Positions 45,138 through 54,793 are shown, numbered from the stretch's first letter. The stretch: 64,000 nucleotides of DNA from an uncultured Blautia sp. (GCA_900539525.1 UQCM01000012.1:1-64000); one strand, 5' to 3'. The notes: generated from the letters alone by a model not told the origin. Numbers and translations are program-made.

Positions 45138-45308
45138 GTTGCCCGACAAATGAATCTTTTATGTGCTGTTTCATACTGAACAACAGATAGAACTCTGGAT
45201 TCTGGTATTTTTATATGCCTTTTTCAGATGATGTTGGGGGCAAAAGGTCATGATTTTCATGCTTGCATGTAAAATTGACGTAATGCTCATGCGTCAGGCA
45301 ACTCATTG
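45133..45308. repeat. Inverted-repeat-bounded element of about 175 bp
   Basis: Ends ATGAGTTGCCCGACAAATGA and TCATGCGTCAGGCAACTCAT pair with three to four mismatches. The right-end stretch AAAATTGACG and on to AACTC recurs at 63411-63444, and the interior shares AAAAGGTCATG and TTTCATG with 39687, and a reversed CTTTTG-CCAACATCAT motif with 37936 and 38484. No gene. A possible mobile repeat built from parts of several families. Confidence 0.55.
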
Positions 45309-45402
45309 CATGACTCAAAGATTAAGCAGACATAAATATCTGAAAACATAAAAGATAATAATAAATTATCAAATAAACAGACAACTATCCAAAAAGTTTC
45401 TC

Positions 45403-45431
45403 TTTACATCCGGGAAAAATGGGTGTATAGT
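45403..45431 (+). promoter_or_regulatory. gltBD promoter
   Basis: TTTACA (45403-45408), 17-base spacer, TATAGT (45426-45431). The leader to the gltB ATG at 45498 is about 60 bases. Confidence 0.7.
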
Positions 45432-45497
45432 AACACACAAACACAGCTGTCTGTTGTGGAAAAACAATTACAACAAAAAAGAGAAAGGGTTGGGCGT

Positions 45498-48400
45498 ATG
45501 GATATGAAAGACAGAGCGCCGCAGGCTCAGACCCCCGGATTATATCGCCCGGAATTTGAGCACGATAACTGTGGTATTGGTGCAGTGGTCAACATCAGGG
45601 GAATCAAAACCCACGCAACCGTTGAAAACGCACTGCGAATCGTAGAAAATCTTGAACATAGAGCTGGCAAAGATGCCGAAGGGAAAACAGGTGACGGTGT
45701 AGGAATTCTGTTACAGATTTCACACAAGTTCTTTTCGAAAACCTGTAAGACCCTCGGCATCTTTTTAGGTTCAGAGAGAGAATATGGAATCGGTATGTTC
45801 TTCTTTCCACAGGATGAGCTGAAGCGCAATCAGGCAAAGAAGATGTTTGAGATCATTGTGGAGAAGGAGGGACTGGATTTCCTGGGATGGAGAGAGGTTC
45901 CTACCGTACCGTCCGTACTGGGTCACAAAGCCCTGGAAAAAATGCCGTGCATCATGCAGGGATTTGTAAAGAAACCGAAGGACGTGGCAGCAGGGCTGGA
46001 TTTTGACAGGAAGCTTTATGTGGTACGACGTGTCTTTGAGCAGAGTGTGGAGGATACCTATGTGGCATCCCTTTCCAGCCGTACCATCGTATACAAGGGA
46101 ATGTTCCTGGTAGGACAGCTGCGTACCTTCTTTAAGGATCTGCAGAGTCCGGATTATGAGTCAGCAATCGCCACCGTCCACTCCAGATTCAGTACCAATA
46201 CAAATCCGAGCTGGGAGAGAGCGCATCCGAACCGGCTGATCGTACATAACGGTGAGATCAACACCATCCGCGGAAATGCGGACAAGATGCTGGCACGTGA
46301 GGAGACCATGTCCAGTGAATATTTCAACCGTGAGCTCCATAAGGTGCTTCCGGTAGTCAATGCCGCAGGCTCCGATTCCGCTATGCTGGATAATACGCTG
46401 GAGTTCCTGATGATGAGCGGCATGGATCTGCCTCTGGCCGTGATGATCACCATTCCGGAGCCATGGGCAAACAATGATACGATGAATCAGGAAAAGAAGG
46501 ATTTCTATCAGTATTATGCAACTATGATGGAGCCCTGGGACGGACCTGCCTCCATCGTCTTCAGTGACGGAGATCTGATCGGTGCCGTGCTCGACCGGAA
46601 CGGTCTGAGACCATCCAGGTATTATATTACAGATGACGGTTATCTGATCCTGTCTTCGGAGGTAGGCGTACTGGATATTGATCCACGGAAGATTGCCCAG
46701 AAGGAAAGGCTGCATCCGGGCAAGATGCTGCTGGTGGATACGGTGCAGGGACGTGTGATCGATGATGACGAATTGAAAGAAAAATATGCCGTCAGCCAGC
46801 CGTACGGCGAGTGGCTGGACCGCTATCTTGTAAAGCTTTCGGATCTGAAGATTCCAAATATCCGGGTACAGGAGTACACGGATGAGGAGCTGGCAAGGCT
46901 GCAGAAGGCCTTTGGATATACATATGAGGAATACCGGACATCCATCCGGAACATGGCACTGAATGGTGCAGAAGGCATCAGCGCCATGGGTATCGATACA
47001 CCGCTGGCTGTACTTTCCGATGAACATCAGCCTCTGTTTAATTACTTTAAACAGCTGTTTGCCCAGGTGACGAACCCGCCGATCGATGCGATCCGTGAGG
47101 AAGTTGTTACCTCTACGACCGTCTATGTAGGAAAAGATGGGAACCTGCTCAATGAGCAGCCGGTCAACTGCCAGGTGCTCAAGATCGAGCATCCGATCCT
47201 GACAAATACGGATATGCTGAAGATTAAAAATATGAAGGTAGACGGTTTCAAGGTTGTGGAAGTGCCGATCACCTACTATAAGAATACAAAGCTTGAGAGG
47301 GCCATCGAGCACCTGTTTGTGGAAGTGGACAGAGTGCACAGGGACGGTGCCAACATCCTGATCCTGACAGACCGGGGTGTGGATGAGAATCATGTGCCGA
47401 TTCCTTCCCTGCTGGCTGTCTCTGCCGTACATCAGCATCTGGTCAAGACCAAAAAGAGAACCTCTCTTGCCATTGTCCTGGAATCCGGAGAGCCGAGAGA
47501 AGTACATCATTTTGCGACTCTGCTGGGCTATGGTGCCTGTGCCATCAATCCGTATCTGGCGCTTGAGACCATACGGCAGCAGGTGAACTGCGGCATGCTG
47601 GATAAGGATTACTATGCGGCAGTCGATGATTACAATTCAGCCGTGCTTCACGGAATTGTAAAGATCGCTTCCAAGATGGGTATTTCCACCATTCAGTCTT
47701 ATCAGGGCTCCCAGATCTTTGAGGCGATCGGTATCGATAAGAGTGTGATCGATAAATACTTCACGAATACCGTCAGCCGGGTGGGAGGCATCACACTGGA
47801 TGATATCGCAAAAGAGGCAGATGCGCTCCATACGGAGGCTTTTGATCCTCTGGGGCTGAACATGGATCTGACGCTGGACAGTGTAGGACGCCACAAAATG
47901 AGAAGCGCAGGGGAAGCGCACAGATACAATCCCCAGACCATCCATATGCTGCAGCAGTCCACCTGGCGCGGCGACTATCAGATGTTTAAGGAATACACAA
48001 AGATGGTGGATAAGGAAACGTCCGGCTATTTAAGAAGCCTGATGGACTTCAATTATCTGAAAGAGGGTGTTCCGCTGGAAGAGGTGGAAAGTGTAGATTC
48101 CATTGTCACAAGATTCAAGACGGGAGCCATGTCCTACGGTTCCATTTCCCAGGAGGCTCACGAGACACTGGCAATTGCCATGAATAAGCTGCATGGAAAA
48201 TCAAACAGCGGCGAGGGCGGTGAGAGCCTGGAGCGTCTGACACCGGGCGCAGACGGACTGAACCGGTGTTCGGCCATCAAGCAGGTGGCATCGGGACGTT
48301 TCGGTGTGACCTCCAGATATCTGGTCAGCGCACAGGAAATCCAGATCAAGATGGCACAGGGAGCAAAACCCGGAGAGGGAGGACATCTGCCGTCAGGAAA

Positions 48401-50051
48401 AGTATATCCGTGGATCGCCAAGACGAGACATTCCACACCGGGAGTAGGTCTGATCTCTCCGCCGCCTCACCATGATATTTACTCCATCGAGGATCTGGCA
48501 CAGCTGATCTACGATCTGAAGAATTCCAATAAGAATGCCCGGATTTCTGTAAAGCTGGTATCCGAGGCAGGCGTAGGAACCGTAGCGGCAGGTGTGGCCA
48601 AAGCGGGAGCACAGGTCATCCTGATCTCCGGATATGACGGAGGTACGGGTGCGGCACCGAGAAGCTCCATCCACAATGCCGGACTTCCCTGGGAGTTGGG
48701 ACTGGCAGAGACCCATCAGACGCTGATCATGAACGGGCTGAGAAATAAAGTACGTATCGAGACAGACGGTAAGCTTATGAGCGGACGGGATGTGGCGATC
48801 GCAGCCATGCTGGGTGCAGAAGAATTCGGCTTTGCCACAGCTCCGCTGGTAACCATGGGCTGTGTGATGATGAGAGTCTGCAACCTGGATACCTGTCCGG
48901 TAGGTGTGGCTACCCAGAACCCGGAGCTTCGCAAACGCTTCCGCGGCAAACCGGAATATGTCATCAATTTCATGCGTTTCATCGCAGAGGAATTAAGGGA
49001 ATACATGGCACGTCTTGGCGTCCGTACTGTGGACGAGCTGGTGGGACGTACCGATCTGCTGAAGAGAAAGGATCATATAGAGACATTGCACGGAAACCGC
49101 GTGGATTTAAGCGCGATCCTGAACAATCCTTATTCTGCACTGGAGAATAAGGTAACCTTTGACCCGGCACAGGTCTATGACTTCCAGCTGGAGAAGACAG
49201 CCGATGAGCGTATTCTGATGAAGAAGCTAAGAGGTGCTCTGGAGAAGAAACAGAAGAGAAGCATTGAAGTGGATGTAAAAAATACAGACCGGGCGTTTGG
49301 TACGATCTTCGGTTCGGAAATCACCAGGATGTACGGGGACACACTGGAAGAGGATACCTATACCGTAAAATGTAACGGTGCAGGAGGACAGAGCTTCGGA
49401 GCCTTTATTCCGAAGGGACTGACCCTGGAGCTGGTGGGTGACAGCAATGATTACTTTGGAAAGGGTCTTTCCGGAGGAAAGCTGATCGTATACCCGCCGA
49501 AGGGAATCAAGTATAAAGAGGATGAAAATATCATTGTCGGAAACGTGGCTCTCTACGGAGCGACCAGCGGTAAGGCATACATCAACGGTGTGGCCGGTGA
49601 ACGTTTCTGTGTCAGAAATTCCGGTGCCATTGCGGTAGTTGAAGGCGTGGGCGACCACGGATGTGAGTACATGACCGGCGGACGTGCCGTTGTCCTTGGA
49701 AAAACAGGCAAGAACTTTGCCGCAGGCATGAGTGGTGGAATCGCCTATGTGCTGGACGAGGACAATGACCTGTACACGAAAGTAAATAAACAGATGGTTT
49801 CCATCGATAAGCTGACGAATAAATACGATGTGCTGGAGTTAAAAGAGATGATCAAGGATCATGTGGCATATACCAATTCTGCCAAAGGAAAGGAGATCCT
49901 TGAAAACTTCGGAGAGTATCTGCCGAAATTCAAGAAGATCATTCCTCATGATTACAACCGCATGCTTATGGCCATTGTCCAGATGGAAGAGAAGGGCTTA
50001 AGCAGCGAACAGGCACAGATTGAAGCATTTTACGCAAATAAGAGAGGATAG
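45498..50051 (+). CDS. gltB: Glutamate synthase, large subunit
   Basis: A 1517-residue enzyme that makes glutamate from glutamine and 2-oxoglutarate. An N-terminal class II glutamine amidotransferase domain has the catalytic Cys25 in HDNCGIGAVVN after a short propeptide; then the central domain, the FMN-binding synthase barrel (GAMSYGSISQEAHETLAIAM, GEGGHLPSGKVYPWIA, SGYDGGTGAAPRSSIHNAG) and the 3Fe-4S cysteines in CVMMRVCNLDTCPVG. The GXGXG beta-helix domain (GAGGQSFGAF, GLSGGKLIVYPPKG) ends it. ATG at 45498 with GAAAGGG upstream; earlier in-frame codons overlap the promoter. gltD starts 12 bases after the stop. Confidence 0.97.
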   Translation: MDMKDRAPQAQTPGLYRPEFEHDNCGIGAVVNIRGIKTHATVENALRIVENLEHRAGKDAEGKTGDGVGILLQISHKFFSKTCKTLGIFLGSEREYGIGMFFFPQDELKRNQAKKMFEIIVEKEGLDFLGWREVPTVPSVLGHKALEKMPCIMQGFVKKPKDVAAGLDFDRKLYVVRRVFEQSVEDTYVASLSSRTIVYKGMFLVGQLRTFFKDLQSPDYESAIATVHSRFSTNTNPSWERAHPNRLIVHNGEINTIRGNADKMLAREETMSSEYFNRELHKVLPVVNAAGSDSAMLDNTLEFLMMSGMDLPLAVMITIPEPWANNDTMNQEKKDFYQYYATMMEPWDGPASIVFSDGDLIGAVLDRNGLRPSRYYITDDGYLILSSEVGVLDIDPRKIAQKERLHPGKMLLVDTVQGRVIDDDELKEKYAVSQPYGEWLDRYLVKLSDLKIPNIRVQEYTDEELARLQKAFGYTYEEYRTSIRNMALNGAEGISAMGIDTPLAVLSDEHQPLFNYFKQLFAQVTNPPIDAIREEVVTSTTVYVGKDGNLLNEQPVNCQVLKIEHPILTNTDMLKIKNMKVDGFKVVEVPITYYKNTKLERAIEHLFVEVDRVHRDGANILILTDRGVDENHVPIPSLLAVSAVHQHLVKTKKRTSLAIVLESGEPREVHHFATLLGYGACAINPYLALETIRQQVNCGMLDKDYYAAVDDYNSAVLHGIVKIASKMGISTIQSYQGSQIFEAIGIDKSVIDKYFTNTVSRVGGITLDDIAKEADALHTEAFDPLGLNMDLTLDSVGRHKMRSAGEAHRYNPQTIHMLQQSTWRGDYQMFKEYTKMVDKETSGYLRSLMDFNYLKEGVPLEEVESVDSIVTRFKTGAMSYGSISQEAHETLAIAMNKLHGKSNSGEGGESLERLTPGADGLNRCSAIKQVASGRFGVTSRYLVSAQEIQIKMAQGAKPGEGGHLPSGKVYPWIAKTRHSTPGVGLISPPPHHDIYSIEDLAQLIYDLKNSNKNARISVKLVSEAGVGTVAAGVAKAGAQVILISGYDGGTGAAPRSSIHNAGLPWELGLAETHQTLIMNGLRNKVRIETDGKLMSGRDVAIAAMLGAEEFGFATAPLVTMGCVMMRVCNLDTCPVGVATQNPELRKRFRGKPEYVINFMRFIAEELREYMARLGVRTVDELVGRTDLLKRKDHIETLHGNRVDLSAILNNPYSALENKVTFDPAQVYDFQLEKTADERILMKKLRGALEKKQKRSIEVDVKNTDRAFGTIFGSEITRMYGDTLEEDTYTVKCNGAGGQSFGAFIPKGLTLELVGDSNDYFGKGLSGGKLIVYPPKGIKYKEDENIIVGNVALYGATSGKAYINGVAGERFCVRNSGAIAVVEGVGDHGCEYMTGGRAVVLGKTGKNFAAGMSGGIAYVLDEDNDLYTKVNKQMVSIDKLTNKYDVLELKEMIKDHVAYTNSAKGKEILENFGEYLPKFKKIIPHDYNRMLMAIVQMEEKGLSSEQAQIEAFYANKRG

Positions 50052-50063
50052 GAGGGCAGAAAG

Positions 50064-51548
50064 ATGGGAAAACCAACAGGATTTTTAGATTACGAGAGAC
50101 AGAACAGCGAGACCATCCCGCCAAAGAAAAGAATCCAGAACTTTAAAGAATTCCATGTCCCCCTGTCTCTGGAAAAGCAGAGGCTCCAGGGCGCCAGATG
50201 TATGGCCTGCGGTGTACCGTTCTGTCAGTTCGGACAGATGATCGGAGGCATGGCCTCCGGATGTCCGCTGAATAATCTGGTGCCGGAGTGGAATGACCTG
50301 GTATACAACGGAAAATGGGAGATTGCATACAAGAGACTGATGAAAACCAATTGCTTCCCGGAGTTCACCTCCAGGGTATGTCCTGCACTGTGTGAGGCGG
50401 CATGCACCTGTAACTTAAATGGTGCTCCTGTTTCTACGAAGGAGAATGAGCATGCGATCATCGAAAATGCTTTTGAAAAAGGACTGGTGGTGCCGCATCC
50501 TCCGAAGGTGCGTACCGGAAAGAAGGTGGCTGTCGTCGGCAGCGGGCCTTCCGGACTGGCTGCGGCGATGCAGCTGAACTCCAGAGGACACAAGGTAACG
50601 GTATTTGAGAGAAGAGACCGCATCGGAGGCCTGCTCCGCTACGGAATTCCGAACATGAAGCTGGAAAAAGAAGTCATCGACCGGAGGATCGCCATTATGG
50701 AGGCAGAGGGCATTGAGTTTGTCACCAATGCCAATGTGGGCGAGGACATTAAGGCTGCGCAGCTTCTGAAGGACTATGACCGGGTGGTGCTGGCATGCGG
50801 CGCTTCCAATCCAAGAGATATCAAGGTCCCGGGGCGGGAGGCTTCCGGAATCTACTTTGCGGTAGATTTCCTGACAGCCACCACCAAAAGCCTTCTGGAC
50901 AGTAATTTTGCAGACAATCAGTTTATCCCGGCAAAGGGAAAGAAGGTCATGGTCATCGGAGGCGGTGACACCGGAAATGACTGTGTGGGAACATCCATCC
51001 GTCTGGGCGCGGCTTCTGTGCTCCAGCTGGAAATGATGCCGAAGGCACCGGATACCCGCACACCGAACAACCCGTGGCCGGAGTGGCCGAGAGTCTGCAA
51101 GACAGATTACGGCCAGGAGGAGGCCATCGCTGTGTTTGGTCATGATCCCAGAGTCTACCAGACCACCGTCACCGAATTTATCAAGAATAAAAAGGGTGAG
51201 GTGTGTCAGGCGAAGCTTGTGAAGCTTCAGGGAAAGAAGGATGAAAAGACAGGACGCATGATGATGGTTCCGGTAGAGGGGAGCGAATATGTGGTAGATG
51301 TGGATCTTGTGCTCATCGCTGCAGGATTCCTGGGCTCCCAGAAATACGTGACGGATGCGTTCAAGGTGGAAGTAGACGGCAGGACAAACGTAAAGACCGA
51401 GCCCGGTCAGTATCAGACCTCCGTACCGAATGTCTTTACCGCAGGCGACATGCACAGAGGACAGTCCCTCGTCGTATGGGCCATCCGGGAAGGACGGGAG
51501 GCAGCGAAGGCTGTAGACAGATCATTAATGGGATATACGAATTTATAA
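50064..51548 (+). CDS. gltD: Glutamate synthase, small subunit
   Basis: A 494-residue NAD(P)H-dependent electron-input subunit for GltB. N-terminal iron-sulfur cysteines are seen in CMACGVPFCQFG, GCPLNN and CPALCEAACTC. Two dinucleotide folds follow: FAD site VAVVGSGPSGLAAAMQLNSR and NAD(P) site KVMVIGGGDTGNDCVG, and the terminal FAD contact VFTAGDMHRGQSLVVWAI. ATG at 50064 follows GGAGGGCAGAAAG. Translationally close to gltB, terminated at 51547. Confidence 0.97.
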   Translation: MGKPTGFLDYERQNSETIPPKKRIQNFKEFHVPLSLEKQRLQGARCMACGVPFCQFGQMIGGMASGCPLNNLVPEWNDLVYNGKWEIAYKRLMKTNCFPEFTSRVCPALCEAACTCNLNGAPVSTKENEHAIIENAFEKGLVVPHPPKVRTGKKVAVVGSGPSGLAAAMQLNSRGHKVTVFERRDRIGGLLRYGIPNMKLEKEVIDRRIAIMEAEGIEFVTNANVGEDIKAAQLLKDYDRVVLACGASNPRDIKVPGREASGIYFAVDFLTATTKSLLDSNFADNQFIPAKGKKVMVIGGGDTGNDCVGTSIRLGAASVLQLEMMPKAPDTRTPNNPWPEWPRVCKTDYGQEEAIAVFGHDPRVYQTTVTEFIKNKKGEVCQAKLVKLQGKKDEKTGRMMMVPVEGSEYVVDVDLVLIAAGFLGSQKYVTDAFKVEVDGRTNVKTEPGQYQTSVPNVFTAGDMHRGQSLVVWAIREGREAAKAVDRSLMGYTNL

Positions 51549-51579
51549 AAAATACCCGGCAGGAATGCCGGGTATTTTT
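51547..51579 (+). terminator. Intrinsic terminator of gltBD
   Basis: AAAATACCCGGC / GCCGGGTATTTTT, directly after the gltD stop. Confidence 0.9.
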
Positions 51580-51598
51580 AGCTAATCACGCCCGGCGC

Positions 51599-51662
51599 AC
51601 AAAGTGTGCAGGCCCCTCATGAGTGAGGGGGTGGGGAGCTGAGGCGGGCTTGCCCACTTTGT
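51599..51662. other. Nested hairpin element after gltBD
   Basis: Outer arms ACAAAGTGTGCAGGCCC and GGGCTTGCCCACTTTGT pair with two mismatches, enclosing the hairpin CCCCTCATGAGTGAGGGG. GC-rich and outside any gene. It could be a structured RNA or a decayed repeat; the shape recalls the 16.5 and 54.8 kb palindromes but the sequence differs. Confidence 0.45.
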
Positions 51663-51717
51663 TCTTTCATATTCAGAAGATTTTCACAGAATCTTAAGGT
51701 GTTTTCACGGCAAAATG

Positions 51718-51726
51718 TGTTATAGT
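51718..51726 (+). promoter_or_regulatory. Extended -10 promoter for the hydrolase-DUF1002 pair
   Basis: TGT-TATAGT with no convincing -35. A leader of about 110 bases with a hairpin ACCGGTAC / GTGCCGGT (near 51736-51766) leads to the ATG at 51841. Confidence 0.4.
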
Positions 51727-51840
51727 ATCATCAAACCGGTACGGATTACGAGGGAGTGTGCCGGTTCTGTGCAGCTGTGGAGTTACGGAACAGTTACATT
51801 TATGATGGGAGAGGCCATTGGTAATAAGGGGTGATATATT

Positions 51841-52785
51841 ATGATAATCAAGCAGCATATTCAGTTTTTATCGAATGATCATATTACGCTGATTCATGGA
51901 GTAAAATGGGTGCCGGACGGGGAGATCAGGGCGATTTTACAGATTTCACACGGAATGGTGGAATTTGTGGAACGATATGAAGATTTCGCCGTTTATCTGG
52001 CAGAAAGAGGCATTATGGTGGTGGGAAATGACCATCTGGGCCATGGAGAATCCATACGTTCGAAAGAGGATTATGGTTATTTTGCAAAGGAAAACGGAAA
52101 CTGTGTGCTGGTGCGTGATCTGCACCGGCTGAGGAAAATGATACAGGAGGATTATCCGAAGGTGCCATACTTTCTGTTGGGGCACAGTATGGGGTCCTTC
52201 CTGGCAAGGCAGTATCTCTGCTGTTATGGAAAAGGACTGGCCGGAGCAGTCATTATGGGGACCGGCTGGCAGGCACCGGGAACTTTGAAGCTTGGAATGG
52301 CACTCTGTAAGGGAATGGCAAAGGTGAAGGGATGGCGTTACCGCAGCAGGCTGATCGACCGGATGGCATTTGGAGGATATAACCGGGGGATCCGGAAACC
52401 ACGCACAGAAAAGGACTGGCTTACCAAGGATGAGAAGATCGTAGATGCCTATCTGGCAGATGAGAGGAGCGGATTTTGTTTTACTCTGAATGCATATTAT
52501 AATATGTTTCTGGGAATGTACAAACTCACAAATGAGAACTATCTGTCCAGAATGCCGAAGAAGCTGCCGGTGCTTTTTGTGGCCGGAGGCGATGACCCGG
52601 TAGGAAGCTGCGGCAAAGGTGTGATGAAGGTATACAATCAGTTTAAGAAACTGGATATGAGAAATGTCAAATGCAGGCTTTATCCGGGCGACAGGCATGA
52701 GATCTTAAATGAGACAGACAGAGAAAAGGTGTATACAGACATCAGTACCTGGATCGAGGAATGTCTGGAAGCATGCAAAGGATGA
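51841..52785 (+). CDS. Alpha/beta hydrolase, monoacylglycerol-lipase-like
   Basis: A 314-residue serine hydrolase of the Hydrolase_4/lysophospholipase group. The oxyanion region LQISHGMVEFVERYEDFA and GNDHLGHGES precede the nucleophile elbow GHSMGS (in YFLLGHSMGSFLARQYLC). The acid is probably Asp in FVAGGDDPVG and the base His in YPGDRHEILNE. It would hydrolyse acyl esters such as monoacylglycerols or lysolipids. No signal peptide. The ATG at 51841 follows AAGGGGTG. The DUF1002 gene starts 15 bases after its stop, so they form a pair. Confidence 0.9.
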   Translation: MIIKQHIQFLSNDHITLIHGVKWVPDGEIRAILQISHGMVEFVERYEDFAVYLAERGIMVVGNDHLGHGESIRSKEDYGYFAKENGNCVLVRDLHRLRKMIQEDYPKVPYFLLGHSMGSFLARQYLCCYGKGLAGAVIMGTGWQAPGTLKLGMALCKGMAKVKGWRYRSRLIDRMAFGGYNRGIRKPRTEKDWLTKDEKIVDAYLADERSGFCFTLNAYYNMFLGMYKLTNENYLSRMPKKLPVLFVAGGDDPVGSCGKGVMKVYNQFKKLDMRNVKCRLYPGDRHEILNETDREKVYTDISTWIEECLEACKG

Positions 52786-52800
52786 GCAAAGGAGGAGAAG

Positions 52801-53697
52801 ATGAGGAAAACACGGATTTTGACAGCAGTACTGGCGGGCAGCCTGTTTCTGACATCGGGTATGACAGCGCTGGCAGACAGAGTGGATGCCGTGCTGGATA
52901 AGCCCTATGTAGCACTGGGAGCGGATCTGAATCCCTCTGAGAGAGAAAAGGTGCTGGGTCTTCTGGGAGTGACGGAGGAAGATCTGAAGGGATATGATGT
53001 GATTACGGTAACGAATGCAGATGAACATAAATATCTGGATTCCTACCTGGAAGCCAGTGTCATCGGGAGCAGGGCGCTTTCTTCTGTTATGGTAGTGGGA
53101 AAAGAGACAGGAAACGGTATCAATGTAAATACGAGTAATATTTCCTACTGTACGCCGGGAATGTACCGGAATGCGCTGATCACAGCGGGCGTGGAGGATG
53201 CGGATATTACCGTGGCAGGACCTTTTTCCATATCGGGAACAGCTGCTCTGGTGGGAGCGATCAAGGCTTATGAGACCATGACCGGTGAAGAGGTATCGGA
53301 GGAAAGCCTGGATGCGGCCAATAACGAGCTGGTGATCACAGGAGAGATCGTAGAAAGTGTCGGGGACGCCGATAAGGTGGAAGAGCTGATCGCACTGGTA
53401 AAGCAGGAGGTTGCACAGGGAGAGATCAGCAGCAGGGAGGATATCGCACGTCTGGTGGATCAGGCGGTTGAGGAGCTGGAGGTGCAGCTTACCGATGAGG
53501 ACAGGGAAAAGATCGTAGGCCTTATGGATAAGATTGAAGGACTGGATCTGAATGTAGATGCCATCAAGCAGCAGGCGCAGGATCTTTACGAGAAGCTGGA
53601 TCACCTGGATTTCCAGTTTGATAAAGAAAGTGTTGGAAATTTTCTGACCAGGATCGTTGACGCGATTGTCGGATTCTTCCGGAATCTTTTTCAGTAA
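52801..53697 (+). CDS. DUF1002 secreted protein
   Basis: A 298-residue exported protein of the DUF1002 family, widespread in Firmicutes and of unknown function. Signal peptide ILTAVLAGSLFLTSGMTALA; mature part with VTNADEHKYLDSYLEASVIG, YCTPGMYRNALITAGVEDAD and PFSISGTAALVGAIKAYE, the conserved core. The C-terminal third is acidic and helical (EELEVQLTDEDREKIVGLMD) with a final hydrophobic FLTRIVDAIVGFFRNLF. ATG at 52801 follows AAAGGAGGAGAAG. Encoded with the hydrolase and ended by the hairpin at 53769. Confidence 0.92.
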   Translation: MRKTRILTAVLAGSLFLTSGMTALADRVDAVLDKPYVALGADLNPSEREKVLGLLGVTEEDLKGYDVITVTNADEHKYLDSYLEASVIGSRALSSVMVVGKETGNGINVNTSNISYCTPGMYRNALITAGVEDADITVAGPFSISGTAALVGAIKAYETMTGEEVSEESLDAANNELVITGEIVESVGDADKVEELIALVKQEVAQGEISSREDIARLVDQAVEELEVQLTDEDREKIVGLMDKIEGLDLNVDAIKQQAQDLYEKLDHLDFQFDKESVGNFLTRIVDAIVGFFRNLFQ

Positions 53698-53768
53698 TGA
53701 GTACGAACCATTCAGAGCGGAAATAAAATCACTCAGGATTTTCTGTGAAACAGAATATCCGAAGTAAT

Positions 53769-53798
53769 AAAGGCACTCAGTTTACACTGAGTGCCTTT
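53769..53798. terminator. Bidirectional terminator between DUF1002 gene and yesL
   Basis: A perfect 13-bp stem AAAGGCACTCAGT / ACTGAGTGCCTTT with a TTAC loop, between convergent genes. Confidence 0.88.
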
Positions 53799-53815
53799 GC
53801 AGATTATACCAGGGA

Positions 53816-54502
53816 TCATTGTATCTCAGAATCTGTGGCTTCTTCGTCCAGTTCCCATTCATTTTCCTCTTCTTTTGGAATATATTGATCATAAATCCGG
53901 ACAAACATGGTGGAATTTATGAATGCTGTCAATGAAAATCCCAGGAACAGCCAGACAAGAGCACCAAACAGCATGACCAGTCCATAGTTGAGTGTCAGAA
54001 ACATGGGGATAAAGGTCACAGCCAGGATCAGCACAGTATATGGAAAATGACGGATGGCCATCAAGAGGGAGTTTTTAAAGGTGTTCTTTATGGTATTGTC
54101 AAATTTTGAGAGCAGCGGAAATATGTAAGCAAATATCATCCCGTCGATCAGGAGGATAAAGTATAATCCTATGGAAACAATTCTCAGGATTCCGGTGTCC
54201 CCTGCCTGCCCCATGATACGGAAATCCATCCAGAGAACAATACTCACTGCCAGAAGGATCAGCCAGATCACCGTGCTCTGTTTCAGATTCTGTTTAAAAG
54301 ATTTAAAGAAGCTGCGAAAGAGATAGGATTCCTCGTTTCGCACCATTTTCAGTGTTACATAATACATGGCGGTAATAGATGCGCCAATGGTGACGATGGG
54401 AATACAGCAGATGATAAAAAGGAGATTCAGCAGAATCAGATCAGCCAGCTTTCCCATAAAAGTAAAGAATTTATTGTCCATATTAAAAATTCGATCCATC
54501 AT
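53816..54502 (-). CDS. YesL family (DUF624) membrane protein
   Basis: A 228-residue protein with five to six helices; the conserved start FTFMGKLADLILLNLLFIIC and the motif PIVTIGASITAMYYVTLKMV are hallmarks of DUF624, often tied to sugar ABC transporters. The C-terminal tail is acidic (EEENEWELDEEATDSE). Here it has no sugar-transport neighbours. The start is ATG at 54502 (or 54499); a strong ribosome binding site is not obvious, the nearest being AGGAATATC well upstream. Confidence 0.9.
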   Translation of the reverse strand: MMDRIFNMDNKFFTFMGKLADLILLNLLFIICCIPIVTIGASITAMYYVTLKMVRNEESYLFRSFFKSFKQNLKQSTVIWLILLAVSIVLWMDFRIMGQAGDTGILRIVSIGLYFILLIDGMIFAYIFPLLSKFDNTIKNTFKNSLLMAIRHFPYTVLILAVTFIPMFLTLNYGLVMLFGALVWLFLGFSLTAFINSTMFVRIYDQYIPKEEENEWELDEEATDSEIQ

Positions 54503-54695
54503 AACTTGTACCCATTGATATTCCTGTTACTGTTTGCTTCATGACCAGCAACTGTTTTCCCTTTCTCATAGTGTATGATGATCCTGAAAACATTCCGTGC
54601 AAAAAGGATCACATTTTATCAGGTCAGGATATACTGCCCATATACTGTATTATAAAGGGTGGATGATGAAAAAGCAAATAAAGAAATCATAAACA

Positions 54696-54723
54696 TTGAA
54701 AAAGAAGGGGATTGTGCTATACT
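54696..54723 (+). promoter_or_regulatory. Possible promoter before the palindromic repeat and the deacetylase
   Basis: TTGAAA (54696-54701), 16-base spacer, TATACT (54718-54723). A transcript from here would include the 54731 hairpin and the whole 165-bp palindrome before reaching the deacetylase gene at 55040. Confidence 0.45.
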
Positions 54724-54730
54724 ATCCCTA

Positions 54731-54766
54731 TATTCAAGTATGTCCCGGCGTACTTGCTGCGAGCAG
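54731..54766 (+). repeat. Short hairpin repeat shared with the sbcD leader
   Basis: TATATTCAAGTATGTCCCGG and CGTACTTGCTGCG resemble the reverse complement of 23712-23746 (hairpin CAAGTACGCC / GGCGTACTTG). It directly precedes palindrome copy B. Confidence 0.5.
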
Positions 54767-54793
54767 GTATTTACTTTTCCGCGTTAGCCGGTT

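Noticed and set aside
45423..45497. Longer gltB N-terminus from an upstream in-frame start
   Set aside because: It would overlap the -10 element of the promoter and place 25 extra residues before the amidotransferase propeptide; ATG 45498 has a better site.
46161..47510. A 449-codon open frame on the minus strand inside gltB
   Set aside because: It is a shadow of gltB: the plus-strand frame carries the glutamate synthase sequence without interruption, and the antisense product has no recognisable motif, signal or ribosome binding site.
50415..51455. A 346-codon minus-strand frame inside gltD
   Set aside because: Shadow of the conserved FAD/NAD(P) domains on the plus strand.
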